Shown: positions 1 to 10,389, numbered from the stretch's first letter. The stretch is DNA of 35,253 bases from Candidatus Saccharimonadota bacterium (GCA_018062785.1 JAGORO010000012.1:1-35253), one strand, 5' to 3'. Notes: generated by a model not told the origin, from the letters alone. Program-made: numbers and translations.

Positions 1-100
1 TTAGCATAATCAGTGAATCATTTGCAAGAGGAGGCTCAGCAAATAAGGGGTAGATATTTGTGGAGCTGAAGCTACAATAGCGTTATATAGTCAACTTTGG

Positions 101-106
101 TATAAG
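101..106 (+). promoter_or_regulatory. Extended -10 box for the GT2 gene, near-leaderless
   Basis: TATAAG preceded by TTGG lies 8 nt before the ATG at 115, so the predicted transcription start is about position 113. No Shine-Dalgarno sequence can fit between them. The preceding bases 1-100 hold no complete gene. Confidence 0.5.
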
Positions 107-114
107 ATATAGGC

Positions 115-1077
115 ATGTCCAAAAAAACCCCAGATCAACAAGACATCACAATTCTTATACCTGCTTATAATGAAGAAGCAGTGCTAGATTCGCTGTATAG
201 TCGACTAAGCCTACTTTCTGATAAATTGCCAAAGTATAACTTGGAGTTCCTTTTTGTGAATGATGGCAGCAAAGACCAAACCCTATCTATACTTAAGAGC
301 CTCGCGGCAACCGATAAAAGAGTATCCATAATAAGTTTATCGAGAAACTATGGCAAAGAAATCGGTATGGCTGCAGGGTTTGATTTTGCAAAAACAGCAG
401 CAACAATTATTATCGATGCAGACCTGCAAGATCCACCAGAACTTATACCCGAGATGATCTCGTACTGGGAGCAGGGCTATGACGATGTGTACGCCAAAAG
501 ACGTAGCCGTGCCGGAGAAAGCTGGGTAAAGAAAAAGACCTCACAATGGTTTTATGCTATTTTACAAAAATCTACCAGAATCACTATTCAGAGAGATACG
601 GGAGATTTCCGGCTCCTAGACAGAAGGGTTATTTTGGCGTTATGTGAGTGCAAAGAGAGCCAGCGATACACCAAGGGATTATTTAGCTGGGTTGGTTTTA
701 AGAAGAAAGAAATCCTTTACGATAGAGATCCACGTGCCGCAGGAACGACAAAATGGAACTACTCGCGCCTATTCGATTTAGCGATAGAAGGAATAACATC
801 CTTCACAACTCTTCCGCTAAGAATTGCATCGATATTTGGGATTCTAGTTTCTTTTTGCGCATTCATTTATATTGCAGTCATAATCATCAAGACCACCCTT
901 ATGGATAATCCCGTTGCTGGGTATCCATCGTTGATGTCAGTTGTTTTGTTTATAGGGGGAATACAACTACTCTGTATAGGCATAATTGGTGAGTACATAG
1001 GACGTATATTTAATGAGACTAAAAACAGGCCGCTTTACTTTGTAGACGAAGTTCATCGCAATGCTAAAAATAAATAA
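115..1077 (+). CDS. GT2 family polyprenyl-phosphate sugar transferase (GtrB/DPM1-like)
   Basis: A 320-residue membrane glycosyltransferase that probably moves a sugar from a nucleotide donor to undecaprenyl phosphate on the cytoplasmic face. The N-terminal GT-A fold is visible: IPAYNEE near residue 14, the VNDGSKD nucleotide-binding segment near 48, and the DADLQDPPE metal/donor-binding DxD region near 101. GDFRLLDR follows near 163. Two hydrophobic helices at about 230-300 anchor the C-terminus, as in GtrB and bacterial DPMS-type enzymes. The next gene, a GtrA family protein, overlaps by 17 bp; the GtrB-GtrA pairing is a known arrangement in which GtrA is the presumed flippase or partner. 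The ATG is preceded by an extended -10 box rather than a Shine-Dalgarno site. Donor sugar cannot be told from the sequence. Confidence 0.9.
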   Translation: MSKKTPDQQDITILIPAYNEEAVLDSLYSRLSLLSDKLPKYNLEFLFVNDGSKDQTLSILKSLAATDKRVSIISLSRNYGKEIGMAAGFDFAKTAATIIIDADLQDPPELIPEMISYWEQGYDDVYAKRRSRAGESWVKKKTSQWFYAILQKSTRITIQRDTGDFRLLDRRVILALCECKESQRYTKGLFSWVGFKKKEILYDRDPRAAGTTKWNYSRLFDLAIEGITSFTTLPLRIASIFGILVSFCAFIYIAVIIIKTTLMDNPVAGYPSLMSVVLFIGGIQLLCIGIIGEYIGRIFNETKNRPLYFVDEVHRNAKNK

Positions 1078-1489
1078 ACAAAAGGTTCGTTTTCTATTGG
1101 TTGGGGCTATGAATACTGCAATCGATTTCGGAATATTTACCTGTCTGGTCATTTTTGGAGGAGGAGTTCTGCTGGCGAATTTCATATCTACTAGTTGTGC
1201 ACTCTCGTTCAGTTTTTTGGCCAATAAAAACTATACTTTTCAAAAAAATGGGCGTACTCAACTCAAGCAATTTGCACTTTTTTTGCTAGTTACTCTTGTG
1301 GGCTTATGGATTCTTCAGCCGATTGTTATCAAAGTCGCTAACCTGCTATTAGTTGATTTGGTTCACGGCTCAACATACAGAGCCCTGGCAGGTAAAGTTA
1401 TCGCTACGTTTATAACGCTAGTCTGGAACTATGTAGGATATAGCCGACTAGTATTTAGCGCAGACAAATTTAGTTCTCACGCCAAATAA
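1061..1489 (+). CDS. GtrA-like small membrane protein
   Basis: A 142-residue protein with four hydrophobic segments, about residues 10-32, 36-52, 66-92 and 105-133. The order and the NKNYTF motif after the second helix fit the GtrA/DPMS_like family (PF04138 type). GtrA proteins are proposed to help flip polyprenyl-linked sugars, and they travel with GtrB-type GT2 enzymes, as here. It starts inside the end of the GT2 gene (17-bp overlap), so translation is probably coupled. Its 3' end overlaps the convergent rfbA stop by 13 bp, leaving no room for a separate terminator. A second GtrA protein is encoded at 14545. The family is clear; the transported lipid-sugar is unknown. Confidence 0.85.
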   Translation: MLKINKQKVRFLLVGAMNTAIDFGIFTCLVIFGGGVLLANFISTSCALSFSFLANKNYTFQKNGRTQLKQFALFLLVTLVGLWILQPIVIKVANLLLVDLVHGSTYRALAGKVIATFITLVWNYVGYSRLVFSADKFSSHAK

Positions 1490-2325
1490 TTACCATAACC
1501 AGATTTTTTAAGATGCTCCCCTTGCGCAAGGAGTTGCTCTGCGGAAATGAAACCTTGCTCATGGGCTGCTTTTTCGGGGCTGCCGATGATTTGGCCGGTT
1601 CGTTTTTGCAAAACTCGGACATAGTCTGTGGCGTCGGATAGGCTATCAATAGTGCCAGTATCGAGCCAAACATCACCATCATCGAGGGTGGTTACTTTGA
1701 GCTTGCCACGTCGCAGGTATTCTTCGTTTACATAAGTTATTTCTAGCTCACCGCGTTCGCTGGGCTGGATGTTCTTGGCAATCTCCACCACGTCGTTATC
1801 GTAGAAGTACAGACCAACTACGGCATAATTCGATTTTGGCTGAGTAGGCTTCTCTTCGATAGAAATGGCGTGCATAGCTTGGTCGAATTCGACAACTCCG
1901 TAGCGTTCGGGATCGGATACTTGATAGGCAAATACCACGCCACCATCTGGATTTGTGCACGATTGCAGCGACTCATCGAGCTCTTTGCCATGAAAGATGT
2001 TATCGCCCAGAACAAGGGCCACCTTGTCATCTCCAATAAATTCCTCGCCGATGATAAAAGCCTGGGCAAGACCATCTGGGGATGGTTGAATGGCGTAAGA
2101 AAGGGAAATACCCCACTGCGATCCATCGCCAAGCAGTCGTTGGAACTGCGACTGGTCTTCGGGGGTGGTAATGATGAGGATCTCTCGAATACCTGCTTGC
2201 ATGAGTGTGGTGAGCGGGTAGTACACCATCGGCTTGTCGTAAATGGGCATGAGCTGCTTACTAATTGCCTTAGTAATTGGCCACAAACGGGTACCAGAGC
2301 CACCCGCTAAAATAATACCTTTCAC
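1477..2325 (-). CDS. rfbA: Glucose-1-phosphate thymidylyltransferase
   Basis: Makes dTDP-glucose from dTTP and glucose 1-phosphate, the first step to dTDP-L-rhamnose. The N-terminal [17 protein letters not shown] signature, PMVYYPL, and LGDNIFHG are all present; about 282 residues, close to the usual 290. I chose the GTG start at 2325 because it overlaps the rfbD stop as GTGA and is preceded by AAAGGAG eight bases upstream; a longer reading frame to 2370 lies inside rfbD and lacks support. It is the last gene of the manB-galE-rfbB-rfbC-rfbD-rfbA operon. The 3' end overlaps the convergent GtrA gene by 13 bp. Confidence 0.95.
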   Translation of the reverse strand: MKGIILAGGSGTRLWPITKAISKQLMPIYDKPMVYYPLTTLMQAGIREILIITTPEDQSQFQRLLGDGSQWGISLSYAIQPSPDGLAQAFIIGEEFIGDDKVALVLGDNIFHGKELDESLQSCTNPDGGVVFAYQVSDPERYGVVEFDQAMHAISIEEKPTQPKSNYAVVGLYFYDNDVVEIAKNIQPSERGELEITYVNEEYLRRGKLKVTTLDDGDVWLDTGTIDSLSDATDYVRVLQKRTGQIIGSPEKAAHEQGFISAEQLLAQGEHLKKSGYGNYLA

Positions 2326-3179
2326 TGTGCGTTCTCCTTTTCGATGTATTCTTTTAGGTCGTCCTCCCAATCTCTGCTCTCAAAGCCAGTAGCTTGTAGC
2401 TTCTCCAAGCTCATTTCGCTCTGTAATGGCCTCGGGGCAATACCTTCCTTGCCCGCAAAATACTCAGCAGTTGTTGCGTCGCTGACCGCCAGATCACTGC
2501 GACCTGCCAAGGCAAAAATCTTTCGTGTAATCGCCGCCCAGCCAGCAACTTCGCCAGCATTTGTGACATTGTAGGTGCCAAACGCTGCATCGGAAGTAAG
2601 TAGGTGATCAATAGCTCGTACTAGCTCACTCGTGAAGGTTAGGCGACCAACCTGATCTGATACAACCGTCGGTGAGATGTCTTTTTCAACAAGACCCAAC
2701 ATGGTACGCACGAAATTCTTGCCCTCACCGATAACCCAAGTAGTTCGAAGTAAGTAAAACTTTGGTGCAAGCGAAACAGCAAGATCACCAGCCGCCTTCG
2801 ATGCTCCGTACACAGATAGCGGCGAAAATGCTTCATCTTCAGTGTGTACCTTCTCGGTGCCATCGAAGACATAATCGCTCGAAATATGGACTAGCACAGC
2901 ATTGTGCTGAGCTGCTACGGCAACCAAATTTGCCACACCATCGGCATTAATTGCCCAGGCTGCTCGGCGGCCTTCAGGCGTTTCGGCCCCATCGACATTG
3001 GTATAGGCTGCGGCATTGATAATAACGTCGATATCCGACCAATCAAACTTTTCTACAGAAGAACGTTCGGTAATGTCGAGTTCGCCAACGTCGGCAAAGA
3101 GTGCCTGAGGGTATTTTTCTCGCAGTGCAGTCCCGAGTTGGCCGTTAGCGCCAACGATAAAGATTTTGGAGATGTCCAT
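2322..3179 (-). CDS. rfbD: dTDP-4-dehydrorhamnose reductase
   Basis: A 285-residue short-chain reductase that uses NAD(P)H to reduce dTDP-4-keto-L-rhamnose to dTDP-L-rhamnose. Seen: the Rossmann motif [10 protein letters not shown] near residue 10, [10 protein letters not shown] near 57, the SDYVFDG strand near 101, and the catalytic Tyr-x3-Lys in YGASK near 129. The start codon overlaps the rfbC stop as TAATG and has GGAGGT about 6-7 bases upstream, so coupling and direct initiation are both possible. The stop overlaps the rfbA GTG start. Together with rfbB, rfbC and rfbA the pathway is complete in one operon. Confidence 0.95.
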   Translation of the reverse strand: MDISKIFIVGANGQLGTALREKYPQALFADVGELDITERSSVEKFDWSDIDVIINAAAYTNVDGAETPEGRRAAWAINADGVANLVAVAAQHNAVLVHISSDYVFDGTEKVHTEDEAFSPLSVYGASKAAGDLAVSLAPKFYLLRTTWVIGEGKNFVRTMLGLVEKDISPTVVSDQVGRLTFTSELVRAIDHLLTSDAAFGTYNVTNAGEVAGWAAITRKIFALAGRSDLAVSDATTAEYFAGKEGIAPRPLQSEMSLEKLQATGFESRDWEDDLKEYIEKENAQ

Positions 3180-3751
3180 TAATTGACCTCCATGGGTGTT
3201 ACGTCTTTGACTAGGGGATGCGATGCATCTTTATCGGAAATAACCGATTCTGCCCGAGAAATAGGCCACTCAATGCTCAGCTCTGGATCAAACAGATTAA
3301 CGAAGGTGTACTTGGCCTCCGGCGACCAGTGTGCATTTACCAGATAGGTATACGTCACGTTATCCTCGAGCGTTTGATAACCATTTGCGACGCCACGAGG
3401 GACAAATACTGCAATACCAGGATTAATTTCTATACTGAATGTTTTGCCAAATGAATCACCGGCTCGCAGGTCTACCCATGCACCAAAAACACTGCCATTG
3501 GCGACAGAAGTAAACTTCTCCCACGGCTCGGCATGGAGGCCGCGTGTGGCACCACGCTTGTCATTAAAGCTAAAATTATTTTGCACTACATCGAAGGCTG
3601 GCAGGCCAAGGGCTTCCATTTTTTCTTTTTGGTAATTCTCCTTAAACCAACCTCGGCTATCGCCGTGCAAGGGAAGTTTTACGACGAAAAGCCCTAGAAT
3701 GGGCGTCTCTGTCACGCTAAGTTCATTATATTCGTCCGGATTAAACCCCAT
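3179..3751 (-). CDS. rfbC: dTDP-4-dehydrorhamnose 3,5-epimerase
   Basis: A cupin-fold epimerase of about 190 residues acting on dTDP-4-keto-6-deoxyglucose. Key pieces: RGLHAEPWEKF with the catalytic His, GAWVDLR, the VPRGVANGYQTL segment, and YTYLVNAHWSP carrying the Tyr region. The wording RGLHAEP and NGYQTLED is the form I associate with actinobacterial homologues rather than the enterobacterial one. The reading frame is open another 69 codons upstream inside rfbB, but the ATG at 3751 sits one base past the rfbB stop and gives the normal length, with a weak GGGA-type ribosome site. Confidence 0.92.
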   Translation of the reverse strand: MGFNPDEYNELSVTETPILGLFVVKLPLHGDSRGWFKENYQKEKMEALGLPAFDVVQNNFSFNDKRGATRGLHAEPWEKFTSVANGSVFGAWVDLRAGDSFGKTFSIEINPGIAVFVPRGVANGYQTLEDNVTYTYLVNAHWSPEAKYTFVNLFDPELSIEWPISRAESVISDKDASHPLVKDVTPMEVN

Positions 3752-3752
3752 A

Positions 3753-4829
<1,077 letters not shown>

Positions 4830-4843
4830 CTTAGGCTTAATCT

Positions 4844-5866
4844 CTAGGCTTTATAGCCATCCGGATTCTGGGACTGCCAGCGCCACGCATCTTTACAGGC
4901 CTGCTCAAATGTCATTTCGGCTTGCCAGCCAAGCTCAGCCTGGGCTTTTTCGACGGCAGCGTAGCAACTCGCAATATCGCCCGGTCTCCGAGGCCCAACC
5001 TTGTAAGGAATGGCATATCCACACGCTTTCGAAAATGTTTCGATTGCTTCAAGCACTGAGGTGCCGGTCCCGGTTCCTAGATTGTAAATATTCACGCCCT
5101 CGTGCGCTCGCTCGAGCGCCGCTAGGTGCCCCTTGGCAAGATCGACAACATGAATATAGTCACGCACGCCTGTGCCGTCGGGTGTGTCGTAGTCATTTCC
5201 GTGTATGGTAACCGAATCACGCCTACCTACCGCAACCTGGCTAACGTACGGAAGCAAATTGTTTGGCGGGCCGTTTGGGTCCTCGCCGATGCGCCCACTC
5301 GGATGCGCACCAACCGGGTTGAAGTATCGTAGAATTGTTATGCAAAACTCCGGATTTGCTGCAGTCGCATCGCGCAAAATCTCCTCGATCATATACTTTG
5401 TTTTGCCATATGGGTTGGTGAGCCCTACGCCCACTCGACCTTTTTCCGTCAGTGGTAGTGCTTCGGGCGTACCATATACGGTGGCAGAAGAGCTAAAAAC
5501 GAGGTTTTTCACCCCATTCGCCAACATGACCTCTGTAAGATTTATGCTAGAGAGCAAATTGGTTCGATAGTAGAGAAGGGGCTTTTCGACGGATTCGCCA
5601 ACGGCTTTTAGCCCAGCAAAATGAATCACGGAATCGAAACTGTTGTTTGCAAAAAGCGCCTCAAGGCGAGCTTTGTCGCACACATCAAATTTGTGAAAGT
5701 CTACGGACTTTTTGGTAATTGCTTCGACCCGCTTGATCGCTTCGAGGCTGCTATTGCACAAATTGTCTACGATCGTCACCCCATGACCAGATTCGAGCAG
5801 CTCGAGCACTGTATGCGAACCAATATATCCAGCCCCACCAGTCACCAAAACATGCATAGGCTTCAC
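4844..5866 (-). CDS. galE: UDP-glucose 4-epimerase
   Basis: A 340-residue extended SDR that interconverts UDP-glucose and UDP-galactose (or the GlcNAc forms). Visible: TGGAGYIGSHT, DNLCNSS, FAGLKAVGES, SSSATVYG with the catalytic Ser, and the YGKTK active-site Tyr-Lys pair, followed by ILRYFNPVGAH and GVRDYIHV. Two starts are possible: GTG at 5866 or ATG at 5857, and neither has a strong ribosome site. The gene begins 6 bp after the manB stop, so it is co-transcribed. A broader Gne-type specificity cannot be excluded. Confidence 0.92.
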   Translation of the reverse strand: MKPMHVLVTGGAGYIGSHTVLELLESGHGVTIVDNLCNSSLEAIKRVEAITKKSVDFHKFDVCDKARLEALFANNSFDSVIHFAGLKAVGESVEKPLLYYRTNLLSSINLTEVMLANGVKNLVFSSSATVYGTPEALPLTEKGRVGVGLTNPYGKTKYMIEEILRDATAANPEFCITILRYFNPVGAHPSGRIGEDPNGPPNNLLPYVSQVAVGRRDSVTIHGNDYDTPDGTGVRDYIHVVDLAKGHLAALERAHEGVNIYNLGTGTGTSVLEAIETFSKACGYAIPYKVGPRRPGDIASCYAAVEKAQAELGWQAEMTFEQACKDAWRWQSQNPDGYKA

Positions 5867-5871
5867 GTCGG

Positions 5872-7218
5872 CTAGCTTTCGATGGCTTTTTTTATCTTGG
5901 TGACGAGTGTATCCAGTTTTTCTGGAGTATCAGACTCGGCGTTTAGGCGCAACAAAGGTTCGGTATTACTCGCGCGCATATTGAACCAAGTTTTCTCGTC
6001 AATTTCTACACTTAGGCCGTCGAGGGTGTCTTGCTTTTCTTCCGAAAACACTTCTTTTAGTTTATGTAGGCAAGTATTGGTATCCTGGACCTCAAAGTTC
6101 GTTTCGGGAATTGTCGAGTAGCGATGGTATTCATCAACCAGCTCAGAGAGCTTTTTACCCGATCGTTGCAGTGCGGCGATAACGGCCAGTGCTGCAATCA
6201 GCCCTGAATCGGCAAAGTAATTTTCTACGAAAAATAGGTGTCCAGTGGTCTCTCCCCCGAATGGTGCATTACGTTCGCGCATTGTCGCTCCGATGTTGAC
6301 TCGCCCTGCCTTGGTGCGAACCGGCACACCTCCCCATTCCTTTATGAGCTCACGCGTGGCAACACTGGTACGTACCTCGTGCACTATCTCTGCACTGGGA
6401 AAGCGCTCTAGGTAATCACGAGCCACAATACTAATGAGGTCGCTACCACTGACGGGTCGTCCTAGATCATCGACGAACCCCGCTCTGTCGCCATCACCAT
6501 CGAAGGCAATGCCAAAATCGAGTTTATTCTCTGTCACTTTTTTAGCCAGATCTACCAAGTTTTCTGGTTTTTGTGGGTTGGCTTCATGGTTTGGGAATGT
6601 GCCGTCGAGCTCAAAATACATCTCCTCGACCTCGAAGGGCAGGTATGGCTCTATTTCGGGAAAAATCTTTCCTGCCATGCCATTACCACAGTCAACTGCA
6701 ATTCGGGCAGGCTTAAACTCGAAGTCAATGACTTCTAGGCAGTGTTGGATCCAGTCTTCGGTGATATCTTTTTGTTCCACGGTACCTTTTTGTGCCGGTT
6801 CCGGGCCAAAAGACTTTGCAAGGACTTTGTCGCGAATAACATCCAGGCCAGAGTCTAGTCCGACCGGAATTACTTGGTCGCGATAAAATTTGACACCATT
6901 ATAGGCACCTGGGTTGTGGCTGGCTGTAACGACGGCCGCCCCAGCCAAATTAAACTTACCGACGGCAAAATAGCTCATGTCGCTGGTAATCTGGCCCAGA
7001 TCCCAAACCTTTCGCCCCTGAGATACGAGACCCTCGATCAGTGAAGTGGCAAGTGCCGAAGAGTCTGGTCGCATATCGTGCCCCACAGCCACGATACCGT
7101 CGCTTGGTAGCCAATCTGCAAAGACTCGGCCGATAGAGTTAAGAAGTTCGGGCGTGAGCTGACTGCCCACCTTCCCCCTAATGTCATATGCCTTGAATAT
7201 TTCGCTAATATCTTCCAT
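5872..7218 (-). CDS. manB: Phosphomannomutase/phosphoglucomutase
   Basis: Interconverts hexose 6- and 1-phosphates, feeding both GDP-mannose and dTDP/UDP-glucose branches. About 448 residues. Seen in order: FKAYDIRG near residue 8, the phosphoserine loop TASHNPGAYNG near 98, the magnesium loop DGDGDR near 235, GGETTGH near 316 (sugar-binding loop), and RASNTEPLLRL near the C-terminus (phosphate-binding loop). It opens the minus-strand sugar-nucleotide operon. The ATG at 7218 has a near-perfect AAAGGAGGT ribosome site, unusually close (about 3 bases from the GGAGG core). Upstream is a TGC-TACAAT extended -10 box. Confidence 0.93.
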   Translation of the reverse strand: MEDISEIFKAYDIRGKVGSQLTPELLNSIGRVFADWLPSDGIVAVGHDMRPDSSALATSLIEGLVSQGRKVWDLGQITSDMSYFAVGKFNLAGAAVVTASHNPGAYNGVKFYRDQVIPVGLDSGLDVIRDKVLAKSFGPEPAQKGTVEQKDITEDWIQHCLEVIDFEFKPARIAVDCGNGMAGKIFPEIEPYLPFEVEEMYFELDGTFPNHEANPQKPENLVDLAKKVTENKLDFGIAFDGDGDRAGFVDDLGRPVSGSDLISIVARDYLERFPSAEIVHEVRTSVATRELIKEWGGVPVRTKAGRVNIGATMRERNAPFGGETTGHLFFVENYFADSGLIAALAVIAALQRSGKKLSELVDEYHRYSTIPETNFEVQDTNTCLHKLKEVFSEEKQDTLDGLSVEIDEKTWFNMRASNTEPLLRLNAESDTPEKLDTLVTKIKKAIES

Positions 7219-7240
7219 ATACCTCCTTTGAGTTACTACC

Positions 7241-7246
7241 ATTGTA
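7241..7246 (-). promoter_or_regulatory. Extended -10 box for the manB-rfb operon
   Basis: TACAAT on the minus strand, preceded by TGC (extended -10) and by GTGACA about 15 bp further upstream. A start near 7234 would give a short leader carrying the strong AAAGGAGG site of manB. Confidence 0.5.
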
Positions 7247-7356
7247 GCAAAGGGTGAGGCGTGTCACGACGATATCGTAATGGCCCTATTGAACGTTCGG
7301 TATTAGGGTGTCATTTTCAGACGCCGCCAATTGTTTTCTAAATACCTTAGACGAGC

Positions 7357-7362
7357 TATACT
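7357..7362 (+). promoter_or_regulatory. -10 box for the manC-wecB pair
   Basis: TATACT with a weak T-rich -35 region near 7333. The predicted start near 7369 leaves about 30 nt before the TTG start at 7400, and the longer reading frame (from TTG at 7331) overlaps the promoter, which supports the shorter protein. Confidence 0.4.
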
Positions 7363-7399
7363 ATCTATACGTAGGGATGTGTTAGTCGATGGAGTCAAT

Positions 7400-8485
7400 T
7401 TGAAACAAAGCGTAAAAAATCACAACTATGCAGTAATTGTTGCCGGTGGTAAGGGCACGCGGCTTTGGCCGCTGAGTCGCAAAGAGATGCCAAAACAAAT
7501 GCAAAAATTTGTATCTGATAAATCTCTGATCGAAGAAACAATAGAAAGAATATCTAATGTAGTTCCAATGGAAAATATATGCATTGCCACTACGGAGCAG
7601 TATGCAACAGCGCTTCGTGGCATGCTTGATACGATTCCAGACGAAAACTTCATTATCGAGCCGCATTCTAGAGGTACCACAGCCGCCTTTGCGCTATTTT
7701 CCGAAGTGTTATACAGGCGAGACCCAAAAGCAGTAATAATTAGCATTGCGTCGGATCATGTCGTGTCAAATCTCGAGAGTTTTCACCTCGCAATCAAAAA
7801 TGCTTTTGATTTTACGAACCGAACTCCAAACAGTATTACGCTCCTTGGGGTATTGCCGACCTTTGGGGATCCGGGACTTGGTTATATTAAGCTCGATAAA
7901 AGGATATCGACAGATCCGGTAGTATACACAGCAGAGAAGTTTGTCGAAAAACCAAGTCGCAGTGTTGCCGAAAAGTACGTTGAAAGCGGTGAATACCTAT
8001 GGAACGCTGCATACTACTGCTTTAAGGCAAAAACACTTATCGATGCCTACGGCGAGGCCGATAGCCTGGTCGTAAGTGGGATACATAGATATCTCGAAAC
8101 GGGCAATCCGGAAGACTTTAACAAGGTGCCACTTAAGGCGCAAGAAATAGAATTTATCAATGCAAATAAGTTTCCAATTTACGCAATGCCTGGTAGTTTT
8201 GAGTGGAGCGATATTGGCAACTGGGGTGCGCTTCACGACATAATTAAAAAGGCCGAAAAAAACAATAACCAGACAAAAGATGCAACCAACCATATCGACA
8301 TAGAAAGTTTGGATTGCTTGGTCATTGCACAAAACGAGCAAAGAGTAGTGGCAACAGTTGGTTTACGAGGCATTGTCGTTGTCGACACAGATGACGCGCT
8401 ATTGATACTTAACAAAGAAAATACCGAGGACCTAAAGAAGGTCATCGATGTTATGAACAAGAGAGGACTAGATAATTACTTATGA
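7400..8485 (+). CDS. manC: Mannose-1-phosphate guanylyltransferase
   Basis: Makes GDP-mannose from GTP and mannose 1-phosphate. About 361 residues, the usual size of the short ManC form without an isomerase domain. The signature VAGGKGTRLWPLSRKEMPKQ is near the N-terminus; PHSRGTTAAF, the IASDHVV strand, the FVEKPS motif and WNAAYYCFKA follow, all typical of this family. The start is uncertain: I prefer TTG at 7400, with GGAG seven bases upstream and a -10 box ahead; GTG at 7379 is an alternative. Its stop overlaps the next start as ATGA, so the WecB-like gene is translationally coupled. Its substrate would come from the nearby manB product. Confidence 0.88.
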   Translation: MKQSVKNHNYAVIVAGGKGTRLWPLSRKEMPKQMQKFVSDKSLIEETIERISNVVPMENICIATTEQYATALRGMLDTIPDENFIIEPHSRGTTAAFALFSEVLYRRDPKAVIISIASDHVVSNLESFHLAIKNAFDFTNRTPNSITLLGVLPTFGDPGLGYIKLDKRISTDPVVYTAEKFVEKPSRSVAEKYVESGEYLWNAAYYCFKAKTLIDAYGEADSLVVSGIHRYLETGNPEDFNKVPLKAQEIEFINANKFPIYAMPGSFEWSDIGNWGALHDIIKKAEKNNNQTKDATNHIDIESLDCLVIAQNEQRVVATVGLRGIVVVDTDDALLILNKENTEDLKKVIDVMNKRGLDNYL

Positions 8486-9822
8486 GTAAAGAATATTTCA
8501 CGCCGGAATCAATCGAAATGCTGCAGGCTAGTAAAAACAAGGTTGTACACATCATCTTGATTGGTACCAAGCCAGATATTATTAAACAGGCTCCGATTTA
8601 TACCGAACTCAAGAGTCGAAACGAACTCGTCTTACTGTGTCATACCGGGCAGCACTACGATTTCCGATACAGCGGCGGTATGGAAGAGGAATTTGGGCTA
8701 ACCGTCAACATACATCTCGGCATCGAAGGTAATCTGCATAACAGAATTGCACAAATGATTGAGCGCTTCGGCGGTGTATTAGAGTACCTACAAGAAATGG
8801 GGAAAACCCCAATTCCTTATATTCATGGTGACACGAGTACCGCAATGGCCATTGGCCTAAGCTCCTATATGCATACTGTAGCCTGTGTCCACGTCGAAGC
8901 CGGCATAAGAACCCTTACACCAAAGGCCGAAGTGTTCAAAAAACACCACCAAGCCTTTAAGGCTGGGGAGTTTGACTGGGATGCGTACTACGCTGATATG
9001 CAAAACGAGGATAATTTTGAGCGCGGGAGTATGGAGCCTTTTCCAGAACAATTTAATACCAGAGTTTCCGAGGCCGCAACTGGCTATCACGCGGCTCCAG
9101 TCGAGATGGTGCAGCAGTTTATACTCGAAGAAGGATTCGATGGCAGAAATGTAGAAGTCGTGGGCAATACAGTATCGGATGCGACCATGCGTGCTATCGA
9201 AGACGCCGAAAAATCGACAATACTAGAAAAATACCCGCAGCTCGGAACAGGGAAGTTTATCCGCTTTTGCATCCACCGTCGAGAAAACACCAATGACGAA
9301 AATCGTTTTAGAACACTTATGCAAGCCGTCGACATCCTAGTGCGCAGTGGCCACAGCGTACTATTTATTTCGCTTTTTGGGACAGAAGAGGCAATCGATA
9401 AGTATAATCTTCGTCCTCTCATCCAGGCACTAGTCGATGAGTATCCCGAAACATTTATATATTCCGATGTGTGGCCATATTATCGCGATGTCATAGCCGC
9501 AATGCAAAAATGTTCAGCCGTTGCCACTGATTCGGGTAGTATGCAAGAAGAGATGAATATTCTCGGTATTCCTTGCGTTACGCTTCGTTTTGGCTCGGAC
9601 AGAGGTGAGTCTATTCTTGCGGGTAGCAATGTTTTAGCACCCCCAATAGACAGTGAATTTATTGTGGAGATCATCAAAGGAGCGTGTAACAACTCTAATA
9701 TGAAGTCTGTCGGTAATATATATGGAACAGAAGTCTCAAAAAAGATAGTCGACGGGGTTCTTCGACGTGTAGACGAAGAACAAGGACTGTTTCATACAGA
9801 AGAGACAAGATTAGGGCTATAG
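8482..9822 (+). CDS. UDP-N-acetylglucosamine 2-epimerase family protein, with insertion
   Basis: A GT-B-fold epimerase of the WecB/NeuC family, likely making UDP-ManNAc or a related 2-epimer for the polysaccharide. Seen: GTKPDIIKQAP (family GTRPE.IK..P) at 29-38, TGQHYD at 55-60, HGDTST at 115-120, HVEAGIRT at 137-144, then after a gap EPFPEQFNTR at 185-194, RREN in the middle, and DSGSMQEEM with the nearby GIPCVTLR near the C-terminus. The usual family joins the EAGLRT strand to the PEE.NR motif with a short linker; here about 40 charged, aromatic-rich residues (145-184) intervene. 446 residues against the usual 360-390. Coupled to manC by ATGA overlap. Confidence 0.82.
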   Translation: MSKEYFTPESIEMLQASKNKVVHIILIGTKPDIIKQAPIYTELKSRNELVLLCHTGQHYDFRYSGGMEEEFGLTVNIHLGIEGNLHNRIAQMIERFGGVLEYLQEMGKTPIPYIHGDTSTAMAIGLSSYMHTVACVHVEAGIRTLTPKAEVFKKHHQAFKAGEFDWDAYYADMQNEDNFERGSMEPFPEQFNTRVSEAATGYHAAPVEMVQQFILEEGFDGRNVEVVGNTVSDATMRAIEDAEKSTILEKYPQLGTGKFIRFCIHRRENTNDENRFRTLMQAVDILVRSGHSVLFISLFGTEEAIDKYNLRPLIQALVDEYPETFIYSDVWPYYRDVIAAMQKCSAVATDSGSMQEEMNILGIPCVTLRFGSDRGESILAGSNVLAPPIDSEFIVEIIKGACNNSNMKSVGNIYGTEVSKKIVDGVLRRVDEEQGLFHTEETRLGL

Positions 9823-9824
9823 AG

Positions 9825-9844
9825 TAGCGTAATTCTTGACGCTA
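9825..9844. repeat. Small inverted repeat between convergent genes
   Basis: TAGCGT/ACGCTA with an 8-nt loop sits in the 19-bp gap between the WecB-like gene and the convergent orphan. It could weakly terminate either, but there is no T-tract. Confidence 0.3.
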
Positions 9845-10357
9845 GGCGGCGGCCTGGAGTCGGGCGCTTGTGGTGCGGCTGAGGGTCGGGCGTTCTTGGC
9901 TGGAGGTATTTATTTGCATGTACCGCTCAATCATCCCAGTCGCAAGCTCGCTATCCGAATGCAAACTACTACGCTCACCGCTGTGTACACCGGCCGATGC
10001 AATAGCTAGGACTGATTCGGCGAGTTGCCTGACGCTGTCTTCATCAAGGCTTGGATGTCGTTCGGCAGTAACTTTTTGTGCGTAGTTCGGGTTAAGACGC
10101 TGTAGCGTACGTTGGCGTAGGTCGTCGAAGGGCTCAGTCAGAGCTACTTGGATGCCGCCATTTTCGTAGTCTACGACAATCGGTTTGTCTGGCTCGCCAA
10201 TTAACGCAAATGCGCAGGTTAGCTCGGCGAGCTTCTCGCAAGCTGGCGAAAGTAGCGTACTAGTAGTTGGTGTAAGCTCGCTCGTGTCATAAAAAACTGC
10301 CAATGGGGCGTCGGGCGTGGCGGCGAGTTCGTGGACAAGTATTGTTTGGTGAGTCAT
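9842..10357 (-). CDS. Hypothetical protein, 171 residues
   Basis: I do not recognise this protein. It is soluble and acidic, without signal peptide or membrane segment. The N-terminal 90 residues read as a small alpha/beta domain with strands such as ALAVFYDTS and PIVVDYENGGIQVALTE; the rest is helical and polar with a Ser/Thr-rich tail. It has its own promoter (TTGTAA-17-TATCAT on the minus strand) and AAGGA seven bases before the ATG, so it is transcribed separately from the sugar genes on both sides. The name-like position inside the polysaccharide locus is the only context for function. Confidence 0.7.
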   Translation of the reverse strand: MTHQTILVHELAATPDAPLAVFYDTSELTPTTSTLLSPACEKLAELTCAFALIGEPDKPIVVDYENGGIQVALTEPFDDLRQRTLQRLNPNYAQKVTAERHPSLDEDSVRQLAESVLAIASAGVHSGERSSLHSDSELATGMIERYMQINTSSQERPTLSRTTSARLQAAA

Positions 10358-10389
10358 CGGTAATCCTTATATTTTGCAGTGATTCGTGT

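Noticed and set aside
3-53. Open frame from the left edge ending in TAG
   Set aside because: Seventeen codons are too few to tell the C-terminus of a real gene from chance, though it is the only plus frame open to the edge.
1818-2303. 161-residue minus-strand frame inside rfbA
   Set aside because: It is an out-of-frame shadow of rfbA and has no family features or ribosome site.
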